A stretch of DNA of 64,000 bases from Thainema sp966674685 (GTDB lineage Bacteria > Cyanobacteriota > Cyanobacteriia > Phormidesmidales > Phormidesmidaceae). The position numbers were made by a program, and so were the translations under genes. Below, piece after piece: positions 52,878 to 62,212 of the stretch (within the stretch, counting starts at the first letter, position 1; every line of letters starts with the position of its first letter). Under the pieces are notes generated by a model. It did not search any database, was not told where the DNA came from, and saw nothing but the letters and a program-made list of their open reading frames with translations. The stretch spans positions 1-64,000 of the forward strand of contig CBKWJC010000032.1 of assembly GCA_966674685.1 (NCBI GenBank), written 5' to 3'.

Positions 52878-54131
52878 ATGCGTATCGCCTACATTGTTAA
52901 ACGGTATCCCCGCTATTCAGAGACTTTTATCGTTAATGAAATTCTGGCTCATGAAGCCGCTGGACTAGATCTGCATATTTTTGCGCTGCGTCCTCCGGTG
53001 GACACTCACTTTCAGGACAAGATCAGCCAGGTGCGTGCTCCTGTGACTTACTTGCGTAAACCTTCCCAAGGCCGCTCGGTAGCAGCTCTGAATAGCCTCA
53101 ATCCTACGGCTGCTAGCTACCTGTGGGCTGAACTACAGCAGGCTGCTCAGGCCATACCTAATTTTTGGCAAAAGCTAGAGTATGCGGCTGGCGAATCGGC
53201 TAGCGTTGTGTATCAAGCGGCTTGGCTGGCTCAGGAGATTCGGCAGCGGGGAATTACTCATCTCCATGCTCACTTTGGCAGCGTTGCTACCAGTGTGACG
53301 CGACTTGCCGCTCATTTTGCTGATGTTCCCTATAGCTTTACGGCTCACGCGAAAGATATTTTTCATGAAAGCGTCGAGCCAGAAGACTTGCGGCGTAAGC
53401 TTCAGGATGCCGCAGCAGTCGTTACGGTCAGCGACTATAACGTTGCCTATCTCAAACAGCAATTTGGGGCAGCGGCTCAGACCGTGCAGCGGATCTATAA
53501 CGGCATGGATCTGAGCGAACTTCAGTATCAATCTCCCGACCAGCGTCCACCGAAGATTCTCTCGGTATGTCGGCTAGTGGAAAAGAAGGGGCTGGCTGAT
53601 TTAATTGATGCCTGTGCCCTATTGCGGCAGCGAGGCTGTGAGTTTACTTGTCAGATCGTTGGTACTGGGCTACTGGAGCCAAAACTGCGATCGCAGATTC
53701 AAGCCCTGCATCTAGACGACTGGGTGGAAATTGTTGGCCCCCGTCCTCAGCGGCAGGTGTTTCAGCTCATGCAAACAGCAGCGGTCTTTGCTGCGCCCTA
53801 TGTCATCGGTTCAGACGGGAATCGAGATGGTTTGCCAACTGCCCTACTGGAAGCGATGGCCTTGGGAACTCCCTGTGTGGCCACCGATGTGACAGGTATT
53901 CCCGAAATTATTCGCGACGGAGAAACGGGCCTACTGGTTGGCCAGCATGATGTTCCGGCGTTGGCAACAGCACTAGAGCGGTTCTTGACGGAAGCGAGTT
54001 TGCGACAAACGGTTGCTCGTCAAGCGCGAATGCTGATTGAAACTCAGTTTGACATTACTCGCAATGCTGCTGAGTTGCGATCGCTGTTCCAATCCCCAGC
54101 TTATCCAGTTGTTACGCTTCAGGAGGTATAG
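52878..54131 (+). CDS. glycosyltransferase family 4
   Basis: 417 aa from the ATG at 52878, preferred because MRIAYIVKRYPRYSETFIVNE is the canonical start of this subgroup and the upstream in-frame stretch is simple repeat. GT-B fold: HLHAHFGSVATSVTRLAA, YSFTAHAKDIF, RIYNGMDLSEL, SVCRLVEKKGLADLIDA and the donor-site ExxxxGxP region GLPTALLEAMALGTPCVATD. Resembles WcaL/AmsK-like exopolysaccharide enzymes. Ends 3 bases before the next gene. Confidence 0.92.
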   Translation: MRIAYIVKRYPRYSETFIVNEILAHEAAGLDLHIFALRPPVDTHFQDKISQVRAPVTYLRKPSQGRSVAALNSLNPTAASYLWAELQQAAQAIPNFWQKLEYAAGESASVVYQAAWLAQEIRQRGITHLHAHFGSVATSVTRLAAHFADVPYSFTAHAKDIFHESVEPEDLRRKLQDAAAVVTVSDYNVAYLKQQFGAAAQTVQRIYNGMDLSELQYQSPDQRPPKILSVCRLVEKKGLADLIDACALLRQRGCEFTCQIVGTGLLEPKLRSQIQALHLDDWVEIVGPRPQRQVFQLMQTAAVFAAPYVIGSDGNRDGLPTALLEAMALGTPCVATDVTGIPEIIRDGETGLLVGQHDVPALATALERFLTEASLRQTVARQARMLIETQFDITRNAAELRSLFQSPAYPVVTLQEV

Positions 54132-54134
54132 CCA

Positions 54135-55337
54135 ATGCGAATCGCTTACGTTTGTGCTGATCCAGGCATTCCAGTATTCGGCCAGAAAGGGTGCTCCATC
54201 CACGTCCAGGAAGTTATTCGCGCCTTACGTCGCCAAGGCGCAACGGTCGAACTATTTGCGGTGCGATTAGGTGACCAGCCTCCGGCTGATTTAGCCAATC
54301 TGAAGGTGCATCCCTTGCCTCCTATACCCAAGGGAGATCCAGCCATCCGGGAGCAGACAGCCTTCTCAATCAATCCAGATTTGCAGGTTGATTTAGAGCT
54401 GGCCAGTCCCTTTGATCTAGTCTACGAGCGCTACTCCCTCTGGAGCTATAGCGCAATGGAATTTGCCCAGCGACAAGGGATTCCCGGCATATTAGAGGTG
54501 AATGCTCCCCTAATTGAAGAACAAATTCAGCACCGATCACTCATCAACCAAGATGTCGCCGAACAGGTTGCCCAGCGGGTTTTTCAGACTGCTAGTGGGA
54601 TTGTTGCTGTGTCTCAAGCGGTCAAACAATATCTCAGCAACTGGGTCAGCGAAGGCAAGGTACATGTCATTCCTAACGGCGTCAATCAGCATCGCTTTCC
54701 AAACGACCTACAGCCCTTGCTGGGTAAAGATGAGAAGGCTTTCACGATTGGTTTCGTTGGTTCACTAAAGCCCTGGCATGGCCTCTCCCATCTGGTGAAT
54801 GCTTTTGCTGATCTATATCAGCGAGTTCCACAAGCGCGCTTGCTGATCGTCGGTGACGGGCCGCAGCGAGACTGGCTACTCGCACAGCTAAAGCAGCGAG
54901 GGCTACAGTCAGCGGCACTGCTAACCGGAGCCGTTTCGCCAGAAATTGTCCCTAGTCTGTTAGCCTCAATGGATGTTGCAGTTGCACCCTATCCAGAGAG
55001 TACCGACTTCTACTTCTCACCGTTAAAAGTGGTGGAATATATGGCAGCAGGACTACCCGTTGTTGCCAGCGGCATTGGTCAAATCAATCAGCTAGTTGAA
55101 GACGGTGTAACGGGGTTACTCTGCCCCCCAGGTGATGAAACGGCCTTGGCCAATGCCCTCGAACAGCTTTGGCACTCACCCTATTTACGCAATCAGCTAG
55201 GACAAGCCGCCCAGCAGCATATTTTCACTCACCATACCTGGGATGCTGTAGCCAACCGAATTCTTGCGATCACACAGCTCAAACCAACGCCCAAAGATCA
55301 TCACACCCATCACGTTGCCGCTCTAACTCGGCTCTAA
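54135..55337 (+). CDS. glycosyltransferase family 4
   Basis: 400 aa. GT-B enzyme: YVCADPGIPVFGQKGCSIHV acceptor-side start, VIPNGVNQHRF, IGFVGSLKPWHGLSHLVNAF and the donor-site PESTDFYFSPLKVVEYMAAG with E residues at the usual spacing. AGGAGG lies about 9 bases before the ATG, inside the end of the preceding gene, so the two are translationally linked. Probably adds a second sugar to the product of that enzyme (inference). Confidence 0.92.
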   Translation: MRIAYVCADPGIPVFGQKGCSIHVQEVIRALRRQGATVELFAVRLGDQPPADLANLKVHPLPPIPKGDPAIREQTAFSINPDLQVDLELASPFDLVYERYSLWSYSAMEFAQRQGIPGILEVNAPLIEEQIQHRSLINQDVAEQVAQRVFQTASGIVAVSQAVKQYLSNWVSEGKVHVIPNGVNQHRFPNDLQPLLGKDEKAFTIGFVGSLKPWHGLSHLVNAFADLYQRVPQARLLIVGDGPQRDWLLAQLKQRGLQSAALLTGAVSPEIVPSLLASMDVAVAPYPESTDFYFSPLKVVEYMAAGLPVVASGIGQINQLVEDGVTGLLCPPGDETALANALEQLWHSPYLRNQLGQAAQQHIFTHHTWDAVANRILAITQLKPTPKDHHTHHVAALTRL

Positions 55338-55475
55338 TTGACACAGTTCAATGTTCAAACGTTCAAACATTTTCAGAGTTTTCCAATATCCCAACCCATC
55401 TCCCTTGCACCCCTGCCCCCTTGCACCCTGCTCCTTGCCCCTCCATCGCCCAGCTCAAAAGAAATAACTAGCATT

Positions 55476-57311
55476 ATGAAACGCTCTACCTCCATGCAGC
55501 AGGCCGTGCCTGGCTTATGGCGAGTTGTCTGCACTTTCTGGCCCTATATTCGGCAGCAGTGGGGACTATTAGTGATCTCCGGTCTAGCGCTGCTGGCTGA
55601 TGTTGGACTGCGCGTGCTAGAACCCTGGCCGCTGAAAATCATCTTTGATTACGTGCTGATTCCCGCCCAGACAGAGGGTTCTGTCTCTTTACCGGGATTG
55701 TCTGCGCTTGATCCGATCATTCTGCTTACCTTTACCGCGATCAGTGTGGTTGCCATTACTGGCCTACGTGCGATCGCAGCTTACTGGAGTACGGTCAGTC
55801 TGGCGATTGTCGGCAGTCGCGTGATGACTCATGTTCGCAATCAGCTCTATCGGCATCTCCAGCGGTTGTCTTTGAGCTATCACAGCCAAGCCCGCAGCGG
55901 TGACTTAATCGTGCGGGTCAGTAGCGATGCCAGTCGCCTTCAGGAAATCCTGCTGACGGCTGCTCTGCCGCTTGTTGTCAGCCTGTTAACACTGGCGGGC
56001 ATGGTCGTGGTCATGGCTTGGTTGGACTGGAAGCTGACGCTGCTTTCCTTGGTGACGTTTCCTCTTTTTGCACTGGCTGCTACCCGCTTGAGCCGTCGAA
56101 TTCGCAGTGTTTCGCTGCATCAGCGGCAGCAGGAGGGGGCTGTAGCGGCTACGGCGGCGGAATCGCTATCTGCCATTAAGCTAGTGCAGGCTTTATCCTT
56201 GGAAAATGCCTTCGCCGATGTGTTTGCTCAGCAGAACCACCGCAGCCTGCGGGAAAGCGTTGAAACCAAGCGGCTAGCGGCTCATCTGGAGCGTACCGTG
56301 GACGTGATTATCGCGTTAGGTACCGCTCTGGTTGTTTGGTATGGAGCGCGGTTGGTGATTCAGGATGCCCTCTCACCGGGGGATGTGCTGGTGTTTCTGA
56401 CCTATCTCAAGAATGCCTTCAAGCCTGTGCAGAATTTTGCCAAGTACACAGGTCGTCTTGCCAAAGCTGCCGCCTCCGGAGAGCGCATTCTCAATGTGTT
56501 GGAGCAAACGCCTGATGTGCGCGATCGCAAACATGCCCAACCTGCTCCTATCTTTCGGGGCAGGGTACAGCTCGAAAATCTCCATTTTGCTTACCAATCG
56601 GGGCATAACGTGCTGCACGGGATTAACCTAACGGCACAGCCCGGACAGCAAATTGCCATTGTCGGCGCATCGGGTAGCGGCAAATCTACCTTAATGAGCC
56701 TGCTGCTGCGGCTCTATGATCCAACGGCTGGCAGGATTCTGGTTGATGGGCAGGACATTCGCGACTACACCTTAGATAGTTTCCGTCCGCAAATTAGTGC
56801 CGTATTGCAAGACAGCCTCCTGTTTGCTGCTACCATTCGGGAAAACATCGCTCACGGTGTTGCTGGCGTCAGCGATGCCGAGATTGAAGCGGCGGCTCGG
56901 CTAGCCAATGCCCATGAGTTTATTACTGCCTTGCCCCAAGGCTACGATACTGTCGTGGGCGAGCGTGGCGCAACGTTATCGGGTGGACAGCGACAGCGAA
57001 TTGCGATCGCACGCGCTGCCATCCGTCGCACCCCGATTTTGATTCTAGATGAGCCAACTACTGGTCTAGATAACGCTAATGAGCAAGTTGTGATTGAAGC
57101 GCTGCGAAGACTGGCCTGCGATCGCACCACTTTTTTAATCACCCACAATCTGTACTTGGCAACCCAAGCCGATCAAATTCTCTATCTCGAACAGGGCCGA
57201 GTCCTCGAACAGGGTACCCACGCTGAACTCATGCGCCGCCAAGGCCATTATGCCGCGCTGTATCAGATGCAGTCTGCCGTTCAAGATGGTAGCCCTGCCC
57301 TGCCTTCTTAA
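55476..57311 (+). CDS. ABC transporter, fused permease and ATPase (MsbA/lipid-exporter type)
   Basis: 611 aa from the ATG at 55476; the upstream in-frame 46 codons (Pro-rich, TTG start) look non-coding. Six-helix ABC exporter domain to about 320, then an ATPase with Walker A GASGSGKST, Q-loop, signature LSGGQRQR, Walker B ILILDEPTTGLD and the H-loop ITHN. A homodimer would flip or export a lipid-linked or peptide substrate. Located amid glycosyltransferase genes, so it probably exports their product. Confidence 0.93.
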   Translation: MKRSTSMQQAVPGLWRVVCTFWPYIRQQWGLLVISGLALLADVGLRVLEPWPLKIIFDYVLIPAQTEGSVSLPGLSALDPIILLTFTAISVVAITGLRAIAAYWSTVSLAIVGSRVMTHVRNQLYRHLQRLSLSYHSQARSGDLIVRVSSDASRLQEILLTAALPLVVSLLTLAGMVVVMAWLDWKLTLLSLVTFPLFALAATRLSRRIRSVSLHQRQQEGAVAATAAESLSAIKLVQALSLENAFADVFAQQNHRSLRESVETKRLAAHLERTVDVIIALGTALVVWYGARLVIQDALSPGDVLVFLTYLKNAFKPVQNFAKYTGRLAKAAASGERILNVLEQTPDVRDRKHAQPAPIFRGRVQLENLHFAYQSGHNVLHGINLTAQPGQQIAIVGASGSGKSTLMSLLLRLYDPTAGRILVDGQDIRDYTLDSFRPQISAVLQDSLLFAATIRENIAHGVAGVSDAEIEAAARLANAHEFITALPQGYDTVVGERGATLSGGQRQRIAIARAAIRRTPILILDEPTTGLDNANEQVVIEALRRLACDRTTFLITHNLYLATQADQILYLEQGRVLEQGTHAELMRRQGHYAALYQMQSAVQDGSPALPS

Positions 57312-57340
57312 ACTCGCATTTTGCACTAAACGAAGAGGTT

Positions 57341-57451
57341 ATACCGTTTCTTCAAAATCGGACTACAGAACAAGGGGCCTAAGCCCCTTGTCTACCGAGA
57401 TTATGTGTAGTTGCAATTTGGCGAATCATATCGTTTATTCAAAATCGAACT
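57341..57451. repeat. hairpin flanked by direct repeats
   Basis: ATACCGTTTCTTCAAAATCG (57341) and ATATCGTTTATTCAAAATCG (57428) are near-identical direct repeats. Between them ACAAGGGGC-CTAA-GCCCCTTGT (57370-57391) makes a 9-bp perfect stem. Layout suggests an inserted repeat element. Confidence 0.6.
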
Positions 57452-57476
57452 GGGGAAGGCAAATCATCGTTTTCGG

Positions 57477-57565
57477 CTCCCCTTCTCTCGTTCTGGGAGA
57501 AGGGGCTGGGGGATGAGGGAAAAGCCCTGACAGAAAGGGTTTTAGGACTTAGGTGTACACAGTAG
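57477..57565. repeat. right half of the MITE-like element
   Basis: Matches the right half of 28684-28857, including GAGAAGGGGCTGGGGGATGA, AAAAGCCCTGA and the end TACACAGTAG. The left half is absent or replaced. With the hairpin before it, it fills the 309-base gap. Confidence 0.7.
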
Positions 57566-57620
57566 CCACCAAGGATCATAGGTTATATCTTCTGTAAAGC
57601 GCTCTAGGTGGATTCTCGTT

Positions 57621-58628
57621 ATGATGATCTCAAACAAAATAGACGCCAAAATCCCGTTTCTAGCCGATGCGCTAGATTGCTACCAGGCTCAAATCCAGTT
57701 GCGAAGGGTCATTCCTGACCTGCGGCGGGTGAATACGGCAATCCTGGTACGTCATAAACCCGGTCGTCGCGCTCTGATTGAGTATCAGGTTGATACAGCC
57801 ACCGGAACAGTGACGCTACTTGGCAAGATTCGCGCTAAAGGCACTGACTGGAACAGCTATCACCTCCAGCAAGCGCTTTGGGAGCAGGGATTTGCCGCCG
57901 ATAGTGCAGATGGCTATTCTGTGCCTCAACCGATGGGTGTAATTCCCGGCTGGCAGATGTGGCTTCAGCGTAAGGTTCCTGGCGCTCCAGCTACCAATTT
58001 ACTGCCGACATCAACAGGTGTTTCCCTTGCTCGTCGCATTGCGGCTCTATCCTACAAGTTGCATCGTACTCCCGTCCTGACCAACAGGATTCAAACGCTT
58101 CAGGATGAACTCCATATCCTACATGAACGCCTGCCTCTAGTTAGTCAGCGGTTTCCGCAGTGGCAGACTCGGATTGAGCAAGTTCTAGCGGATTGTGATG
58201 CGCTAGCCTCCTGTTTCTTGATGAATTCTGCTTCCTTGACAGGTATTCATCGCGACTTTTATGGTGATCAGATTTTGGTCGATTGCGATCGCATTTGGCT
58301 CGTGGATCTCGACCTTTACTGTCAGGGTTCACCGGCGCTAGATATTGGTAACTTTATTGCCCACATGACCGAGCAAAGCCTGCGTCAACTGGGCAATCCT
58401 GCCGCTATGCGAACCCAAGAAGAGGCATTACGCGAGGCATTCATCGCCGCCTGGACGGAGCAGACCGCAGCAGTACCAGCCGATATCCTACGGCGAGAGG
58501 TCGATCTGTACACCGTGCTGACCCTGGTTCGCCATATCCACATCAGCACCCGCATTCGGGCGCGACAGTCCTGCACAGAATCCATACTGGCTCTGTGCGA
58601 AACGCGACTGCTAAGCTTGATCAGCTAG
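57621..58628 (+). CDS. phosphotransferase of the aminoglycoside-phosphotransferase (APH) fold
   Basis: 335 aa. C-terminal lobe has the Brenner motif HRDFYGDQIL (catalytic Asp; Gln where Asn is usual) and the metal motif LVDLDLY, followed by GSPALDIGNFIAHM. The N-terminal lobe carries LRRVNTAILVRHKPGRRALIEY. Family members phosphorylate small alcohols or sugars such as choline, N-acetylhexosamines or antibiotics. Its place after three glycosyltransferases and an exporter suggests a sugar or lipid-linked intermediate rather than an antibiotic (inference). Confidence 0.85.
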   Translation: MMISNKIDAKIPFLADALDCYQAQIQLRRVIPDLRRVNTAILVRHKPGRRALIEYQVDTATGTVTLLGKIRAKGTDWNSYHLQQALWEQGFAADSADGYSVPQPMGVIPGWQMWLQRKVPGAPATNLLPTSTGVSLARRIAALSYKLHRTPVLTNRIQTLQDELHILHERLPLVSQRFPQWQTRIEQVLADCDALASCFLMNSASLTGIHRDFYGDQILVDCDRIWLVDLDLYCQGSPALDIGNFIAHMTEQSLRQLGNPAAMRTQEEALREAFIAAWTEQTAAVPADILRREVDLYTVLTLVRHIHISTRIRARQSCTESILALCETRLLSLIS

Positions 58629-58710
58629 GGTTCACATCTTGTAGCAAAGTCCCAACCGATCATTTTGCTGCTATGCAGCTCTTCTCGTTTCAGTCTTCAA
58701 AATGCTCCAA

Positions 58711-58742
58711 CCCTGTAAGGCTTCTAGCTTTGCGGGGTTTTC
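58711..58742 (+). terminator. Rho-independent terminator after the glycan block
   Basis: CCCTGTAAGGC (58711-58721) pairs along its full length with GCTTTGCGGGG (58727-58737), allowing G-U pairs, and is followed by TTTTCTC. Confidence 0.65.
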
Positions 58743-58755
58743 TCATTACTCATGT

Positions 58756-58855
58756 CAAGTCTGGTTGAAAACCCGTGATTTATTTTTTGTGAAACGCCTG
58801 CTCTGCAGGCGTTTCACAAAAAATAAATTGGGTTCCTATACACAGAGTTGATAGT
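58756..58855. repeat. palindromic dispersed repeat with 23-bp perfect hairpin
   Basis: Arms 58779-58801 and 58805-58827 (outer end TTTATTTTTTGTGAAACG) are perfectly complementary across TCT. The ends AAGTCTGGTTGAAAACCC and GGGTTCCTATACACAGAGTT are themselves imperfectly inverted. The reference member of the family at 5946, 28913, 50413 and 62107. The rest of the 411-base gap to 59039 is low-complexity. Confidence 0.75.
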
Positions 58856-59039
58856 AGAAAGTGAGGCGAGAGGCGTGGGGCATAAGGCGTATTCGATCAC
58901 TCAGCCCTCAGTCCTCAGCTCTCGGTACTTCAGATGTCAAGAACCAACAACGCCCAAGGGAACCTTTTGCTATGAAGGTGCTTCGAAATAAGAGAAGATA
59001 CTGAAGATCTGCTCAGGCTTGTTACATTTGCTGGCACGG

Positions 59040-60569
59040 ATGTGCGATCGCACCTGTCGAAATGAGCAGATTTTATCCTTTGGTTTCAGAGCAATCACCT
59101 TGAGTCGCAAATCAGCACAATCTGCATCGGGTTACTGGTGGAAGCAGGTATTAAGTGAGTCTCGCACTCGCATCTTAATCTGCTACATCATTTTGATGTC
59201 GATTTCTACGTTGGTTTCTGTCTTGGCGGTGCGCCAAATCCTGCTTGCCAATTTAGAAGAGCGAGTTCAGCAGTCTCTTCAGCAAGAAGTTGACGAATTT
59301 CGGCAGCTCCGCAACGGCAATGATCCAGAGACGGGGCAGCCCTTTGGCGATGATGTTGCAGCCGTTTTTGATGTATTTCTGGCTCGCAACATTACTGAAG
59401 ACGATGAGTTTTTGGTAACGATCCTCAACGGTCAGTTTTATCGAGCCAGTTCGTTAGCATTGCCCAAAGCGCTTCAAGCAGACTCGCCCCTGGTGCAGCG
59501 CTGGGCACAGTTGAACCAAGTCCAGCAGGGGATGGAAATAACCTCCTCTGGTACGATCTTGTATCAGGCAGAACCTGTACGTATCTTCTATCAGGCAGAA
59601 CCCATTTCAGCCGGGGGACAGGTTGGGGGCGTTTTTGTGGTGGCTAATGTGATCACGATGGGCGAACGCACAGAGATTGATGATGCGGTACGGGTCATTG
59701 TTAAGGTGTCACTGATTGTGTTAGCGATCGCATCCTTGCTCGCTTGGTTTGTGGCAGGACAGGTATTGGCACCGCTGCGGCTGTTGAACCGAACAGCCCG
59801 CTCCATCAGCGAAGCGAATTTGACGGAGCGCATTTCAGTACAGGGTAAGGGCGATCTGGCCGAACTCGCCACCACCTTCAACGACATGATGGATCGAATT
59901 GAAGCCACGTTCAACAGCCAGCGGCAACTGCTGAATGATGTGGGGCATGAGTTGCGTACACCGATCACAATCATTCGAGGGCATCTAGAGCTGATGGGCT
60001 TAACTCCCGAAGATCAGCAAGAAACGATCGATATTGTCATTGATGAACTCGACCGCATGAGCCGCTTTATTAACGAGCTGGTTCTCCTGGCTAAAGCGGA
60101 ACGGCCCGATTTTCTGCTGCCCGAAACCCTTGACCTGCAATCATTCACCGAAGAAGTCTACGCTAAAATGAAAACCCTCGCCGACCGCAACTGGCAGTTG
60201 GAAGCCGTAGGTAGTGGATCGTTCACTGCTGACCGCCAGCGCTTGACAGAGGCGGTTATTAATCTTGCCCAAAATGCAACCCAGCACACTGAAACCGGAG
60301 ATGCGATCGCACTGGGTTCTGCTCAAAGCCAAGGACAGGTCTACCTGTGGATACGAGACACAGGCGAAGGTATCAGCTTTGATGATCAGCAGCGGATCTT
60401 TAAGCGCTTTGTCCGAGGCAGCAGTCGCTACCATCGCTCCGAAGGGTCAGGATTAGGATTATCGATTGTTCAGGCCATTGCTCAAGCCCACGGTGGACGG
60501 GTTGACCTACATAGCCAACCGGATCAAGGTGCCATTTTTACCTTGATTCTGCCGCTCGGATCACGCTAG
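59040..60569 (+). CDS. sensor histidine kinase
   Basis: 509 aa from the ATG at 59040; a TTG at 59019 is also possible and neither has a clear ribosome site. One helix at about 50-70, an external domain of about 150 residues, a second helix (VIVKVSLIVLAIASLLAWFVAG), HAMP, then DHp with the phospho-acceptor His in NDVGHELRTPITIIRGH and the ATPase with N-box NLAQNATQH, G1 DTGEGIS and G2 GSGLGLSIV. It resembles cyanobacterial RppB/ManS-like kinases. Followed 11 bases later by its response regulator. Confidence 0.93.
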   Translation: MCDRTCRNEQILSFGFRAITLSRKSAQSASGYWWKQVLSESRTRILICYIILMSISTLVSVLAVRQILLANLEERVQQSLQQEVDEFRQLRNGNDPETGQPFGDDVAAVFDVFLARNITEDDEFLVTILNGQFYRASSLALPKALQADSPLVQRWAQLNQVQQGMEITSSGTILYQAEPVRIFYQAEPISAGGQVGGVFVVANVITMGERTEIDDAVRVIVKVSLIVLAIASLLAWFVAGQVLAPLRLLNRTARSISEANLTERISVQGKGDLAELATTFNDMMDRIEATFNSQRQLLNDVGHELRTPITIIRGHLELMGLTPEDQQETIDIVIDELDRMSRFINELVLLAKAERPDFLLPETLDLQSFTEEVYAKMKTLADRNWQLEAVGSGSFTADRQRLTEAVINLAQNATQHTETGDAIALGSAQSQGQVYLWIRDTGEGISFDDQQRIFKRFVRGSSRYHRSEGSGLGLSIVQAIAQAHGGRVDLHSQPDQGAIFTLILPLGSR

Positions 60570-60580
60570 GAGGTGCATCA

Positions 60581-61258
60581 ATGAACCGAATTCTAATTGT
60601 GGAAGATGAACCTCGTATCGTTTCTTTTTTGGAAAAAGGATTGCAGGCCAACGGCTTTACTACAGCCAGCGCACCTGACGGTAAGAGCGCTCTTGATCTG
60701 GCTCTTGACAGCGAGTTTGACTTGATTATTCTTGATTTGGGTTTACCCGATACCGATGGTATGACTGTCCTCGGCAGCTTGCGGGGACAGGGTTTGAATC
60801 AGCCCATTATCCTATTGACCGCGCGGGATGACCTGCATGATAAAGTAACAGGTTTTGAGGCTGGGGCGGATGACTACGTCACGAAACCGTTCCGCTTTGA
60901 AGAATTACTGGCTCGAATTCGCGCCCGGTTACGCACCGTGCAGCCAATCGCGAATCCAGCCGATAATATTCTGGCTATTGGCCCAATCACGCTGGATTTG
61001 TACACGCGCCAGGTGCAAGTGGCAGGTCAACTGGTTGATCTTTCAGCGCGGGAGTTTACGTTGACGGAAACCTTCATGCGCCATCCGGGGCAAGTTCTCA
61101 GCCGCGAGCAGCTTCTGGATCGGGTTTGGGGCTATGACTATGATCCAGGTTCTAATATTGTTGATGTCTATGTCGGCTACTTACGCAAAAAGCTAGGTAG
61201 CGACTGCATTGAAACCGTGCGCGGCATGGGTTACCGGATGCGGGACGGCTTTAAGTGA
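60581..61258 (+). CDS. OmpR-family response regulator
   Basis: 225 aa. Receiver domain with acidic pair EDEP, phospho-acceptor Asp in LIILDLGLPDTDGM, Thr in LLTARDD and Lys in YVTKPF. C-terminal winged helix with LTETFMRHPGQVLSREQLLDRVWGYDYDPGSNIVDVYVGYLRKK, partly quoted. AGGAGG sits seven bases before the ATG. Co-transcribed with the histidine kinase; probably its cognate regulator. Targets unknown. Confidence 0.95.
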   Translation: MNRILIVEDEPRIVSFLEKGLQANGFTTASAPDGKSALDLALDSEFDLIILDLGLPDTDGMTVLGSLRGQGLNQPIILLTARDDLHDKVTGFEAGADDYVTKPFRFEELLARIRARLRTVQPIANPADNILAIGPITLDLYTRQVQVAGQLVDLSAREFTLTETFMRHPGQVLSREQLLDRVWGYDYDPGSNIVDVYVGYLRKKLGSDCIETVRGMGYRMRDGFK

Positions 61259-61267
61259 ACGGGGGTA

Positions 61268-61894
61268 TTACTCAGACAGGCTCATTTGCCCCTGATATCC
61301 TGTGACAATGCGGCTACCGTCTTTCAGGATATGGATTTCCATTTGATCACTAGCCCAGGTTAAGCGATCGCAAAATGCTGAGTTGAGGACATGAACGCGC
61401 TGATTGCTTGACGATACTAGAGAAGTCGGACTGTGAACCGCTAGTGATTCAACGTATGGCCCGTCGATCAGCAAATCAAGCTGGTCAAGTAGATTTTGCG
61501 CTCCAGCGGGTGCATTGTGCGATCGCAGTTGCTCTAGGGTAAAGCCTGTAAATGACATCACGTTTAGACCTGCGGCTTTGACGCGGCGAGCCACTTCAGC
61601 CAGAGCAGGCGCTTGCCAAAACGGTTCGCCACCGGAAAACGTCACCCCTTCATTTTGCGGATGACTCAAAATGCGCTTGACCAAAGCATCAATTGACATC
61701 AACTGATTGATTTCAAACGGCCAAGAGGCGGGATTAAAGCAGCCGTGACAGGCCCGCGCACAGCCCTGTAGCCATACCACGGCGCGGCAGCCGGGGCCGT
61801 TGACTTCAGATTCATCGACATAACCCATAATGTTGAGATAGCCAGCGGGAATTTCGATGAGTTCAAAATATGGATTCGTTTTAGTTAATTGCAT
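61268..61894 (-). CDS. radical SAM protein, NrdG/pyruvate-formate-lyase-activase-like
   Basis: 208 aa from the ATG at 61894, which has GGGAG seven bases upstream; the longer in-frame start at 62089 adds 65 residues of non-coding appearance. CxxxCxxC (C-ARA-C-HG-C) binds the 4Fe-4S cluster, with GGEP (FSGGEPF) for SAM. Lacks extra Cys clusters, so it is a short glycyl-radical activase like NrdG, which activates the anaerobic ribonucleotide reductase. The reductase gene itself is not in the window. Oxygen-sensitive chemistry next to a low-oxygen psbA is notable. Confidence 0.88.
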   Translation of the reverse strand: MQLTKTNPYFELIEIPAGYLNIMGYVDESEVNGPGCRAVVWLQGCARACHGCFNPASWPFEINQLMSIDALVKRILSHPQNEGVTFSGGEPFWQAPALAEVARRVKAAGLNVMSFTGFTLEQLRSHNAPAGAQNLLDQLDLLIDGPYVESLAVHSPTSLVSSSNQRVHVLNSAFCDRLTWASDQMEIHILKDGSRIVTGYQGQMSLSE

Positions 61895-62106
61895 GTTGTA
61901 ACTCCCTTGTATGGGTTTGGACCTATGGACTTTGCTGTAGGAAGAAGCTAGCAAGATGAGGGTGAATCGAGCACGATAAACAGCGCGATAAACATAGTTA
62001 AATAACTCAAATAAAGCAGAAAAATAACAGAGGAAGAGTTCTCTATCACCCTGTCTCCGCGACAGGTTCGGTTCGTTGCACCTAGTCACGACTCATACTA
62101 GTAACT

Positions 62107-62212
62107 TGTACGAAATCCGCTTGTAAAAACCAGTTTTTACTTTGTTGTGAACGTTAGGCACAGCCTGACGTTCACAACAAATAATTCGGCTTCTTTCTAG
62201 TCGGATTCGGTA
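62107..62212. repeat. palindromic dispersed repeat / psbA terminator
   Basis: TTTGTTGTGAACGTTAGGC (62141-62159) pairs with GCCTGACGTTCACAACAAA (62163-62181) with one mismatch. Flanks AATCCG and CGGATT are inverted. It resembles the family at 58756 in layout. It lies right after the psbA stop and could terminate its transcript. The remaining 62-bp region and 61895-62106 hold no other clear signal. Confidence 0.6.

Noticed and set aside
57621..58628. Aminoglycoside resistance kinase
   Set aside because: Only the general APH fold is supported; the location in a glycan block and the variant Brenner motif argue against an antibiotic substrate.
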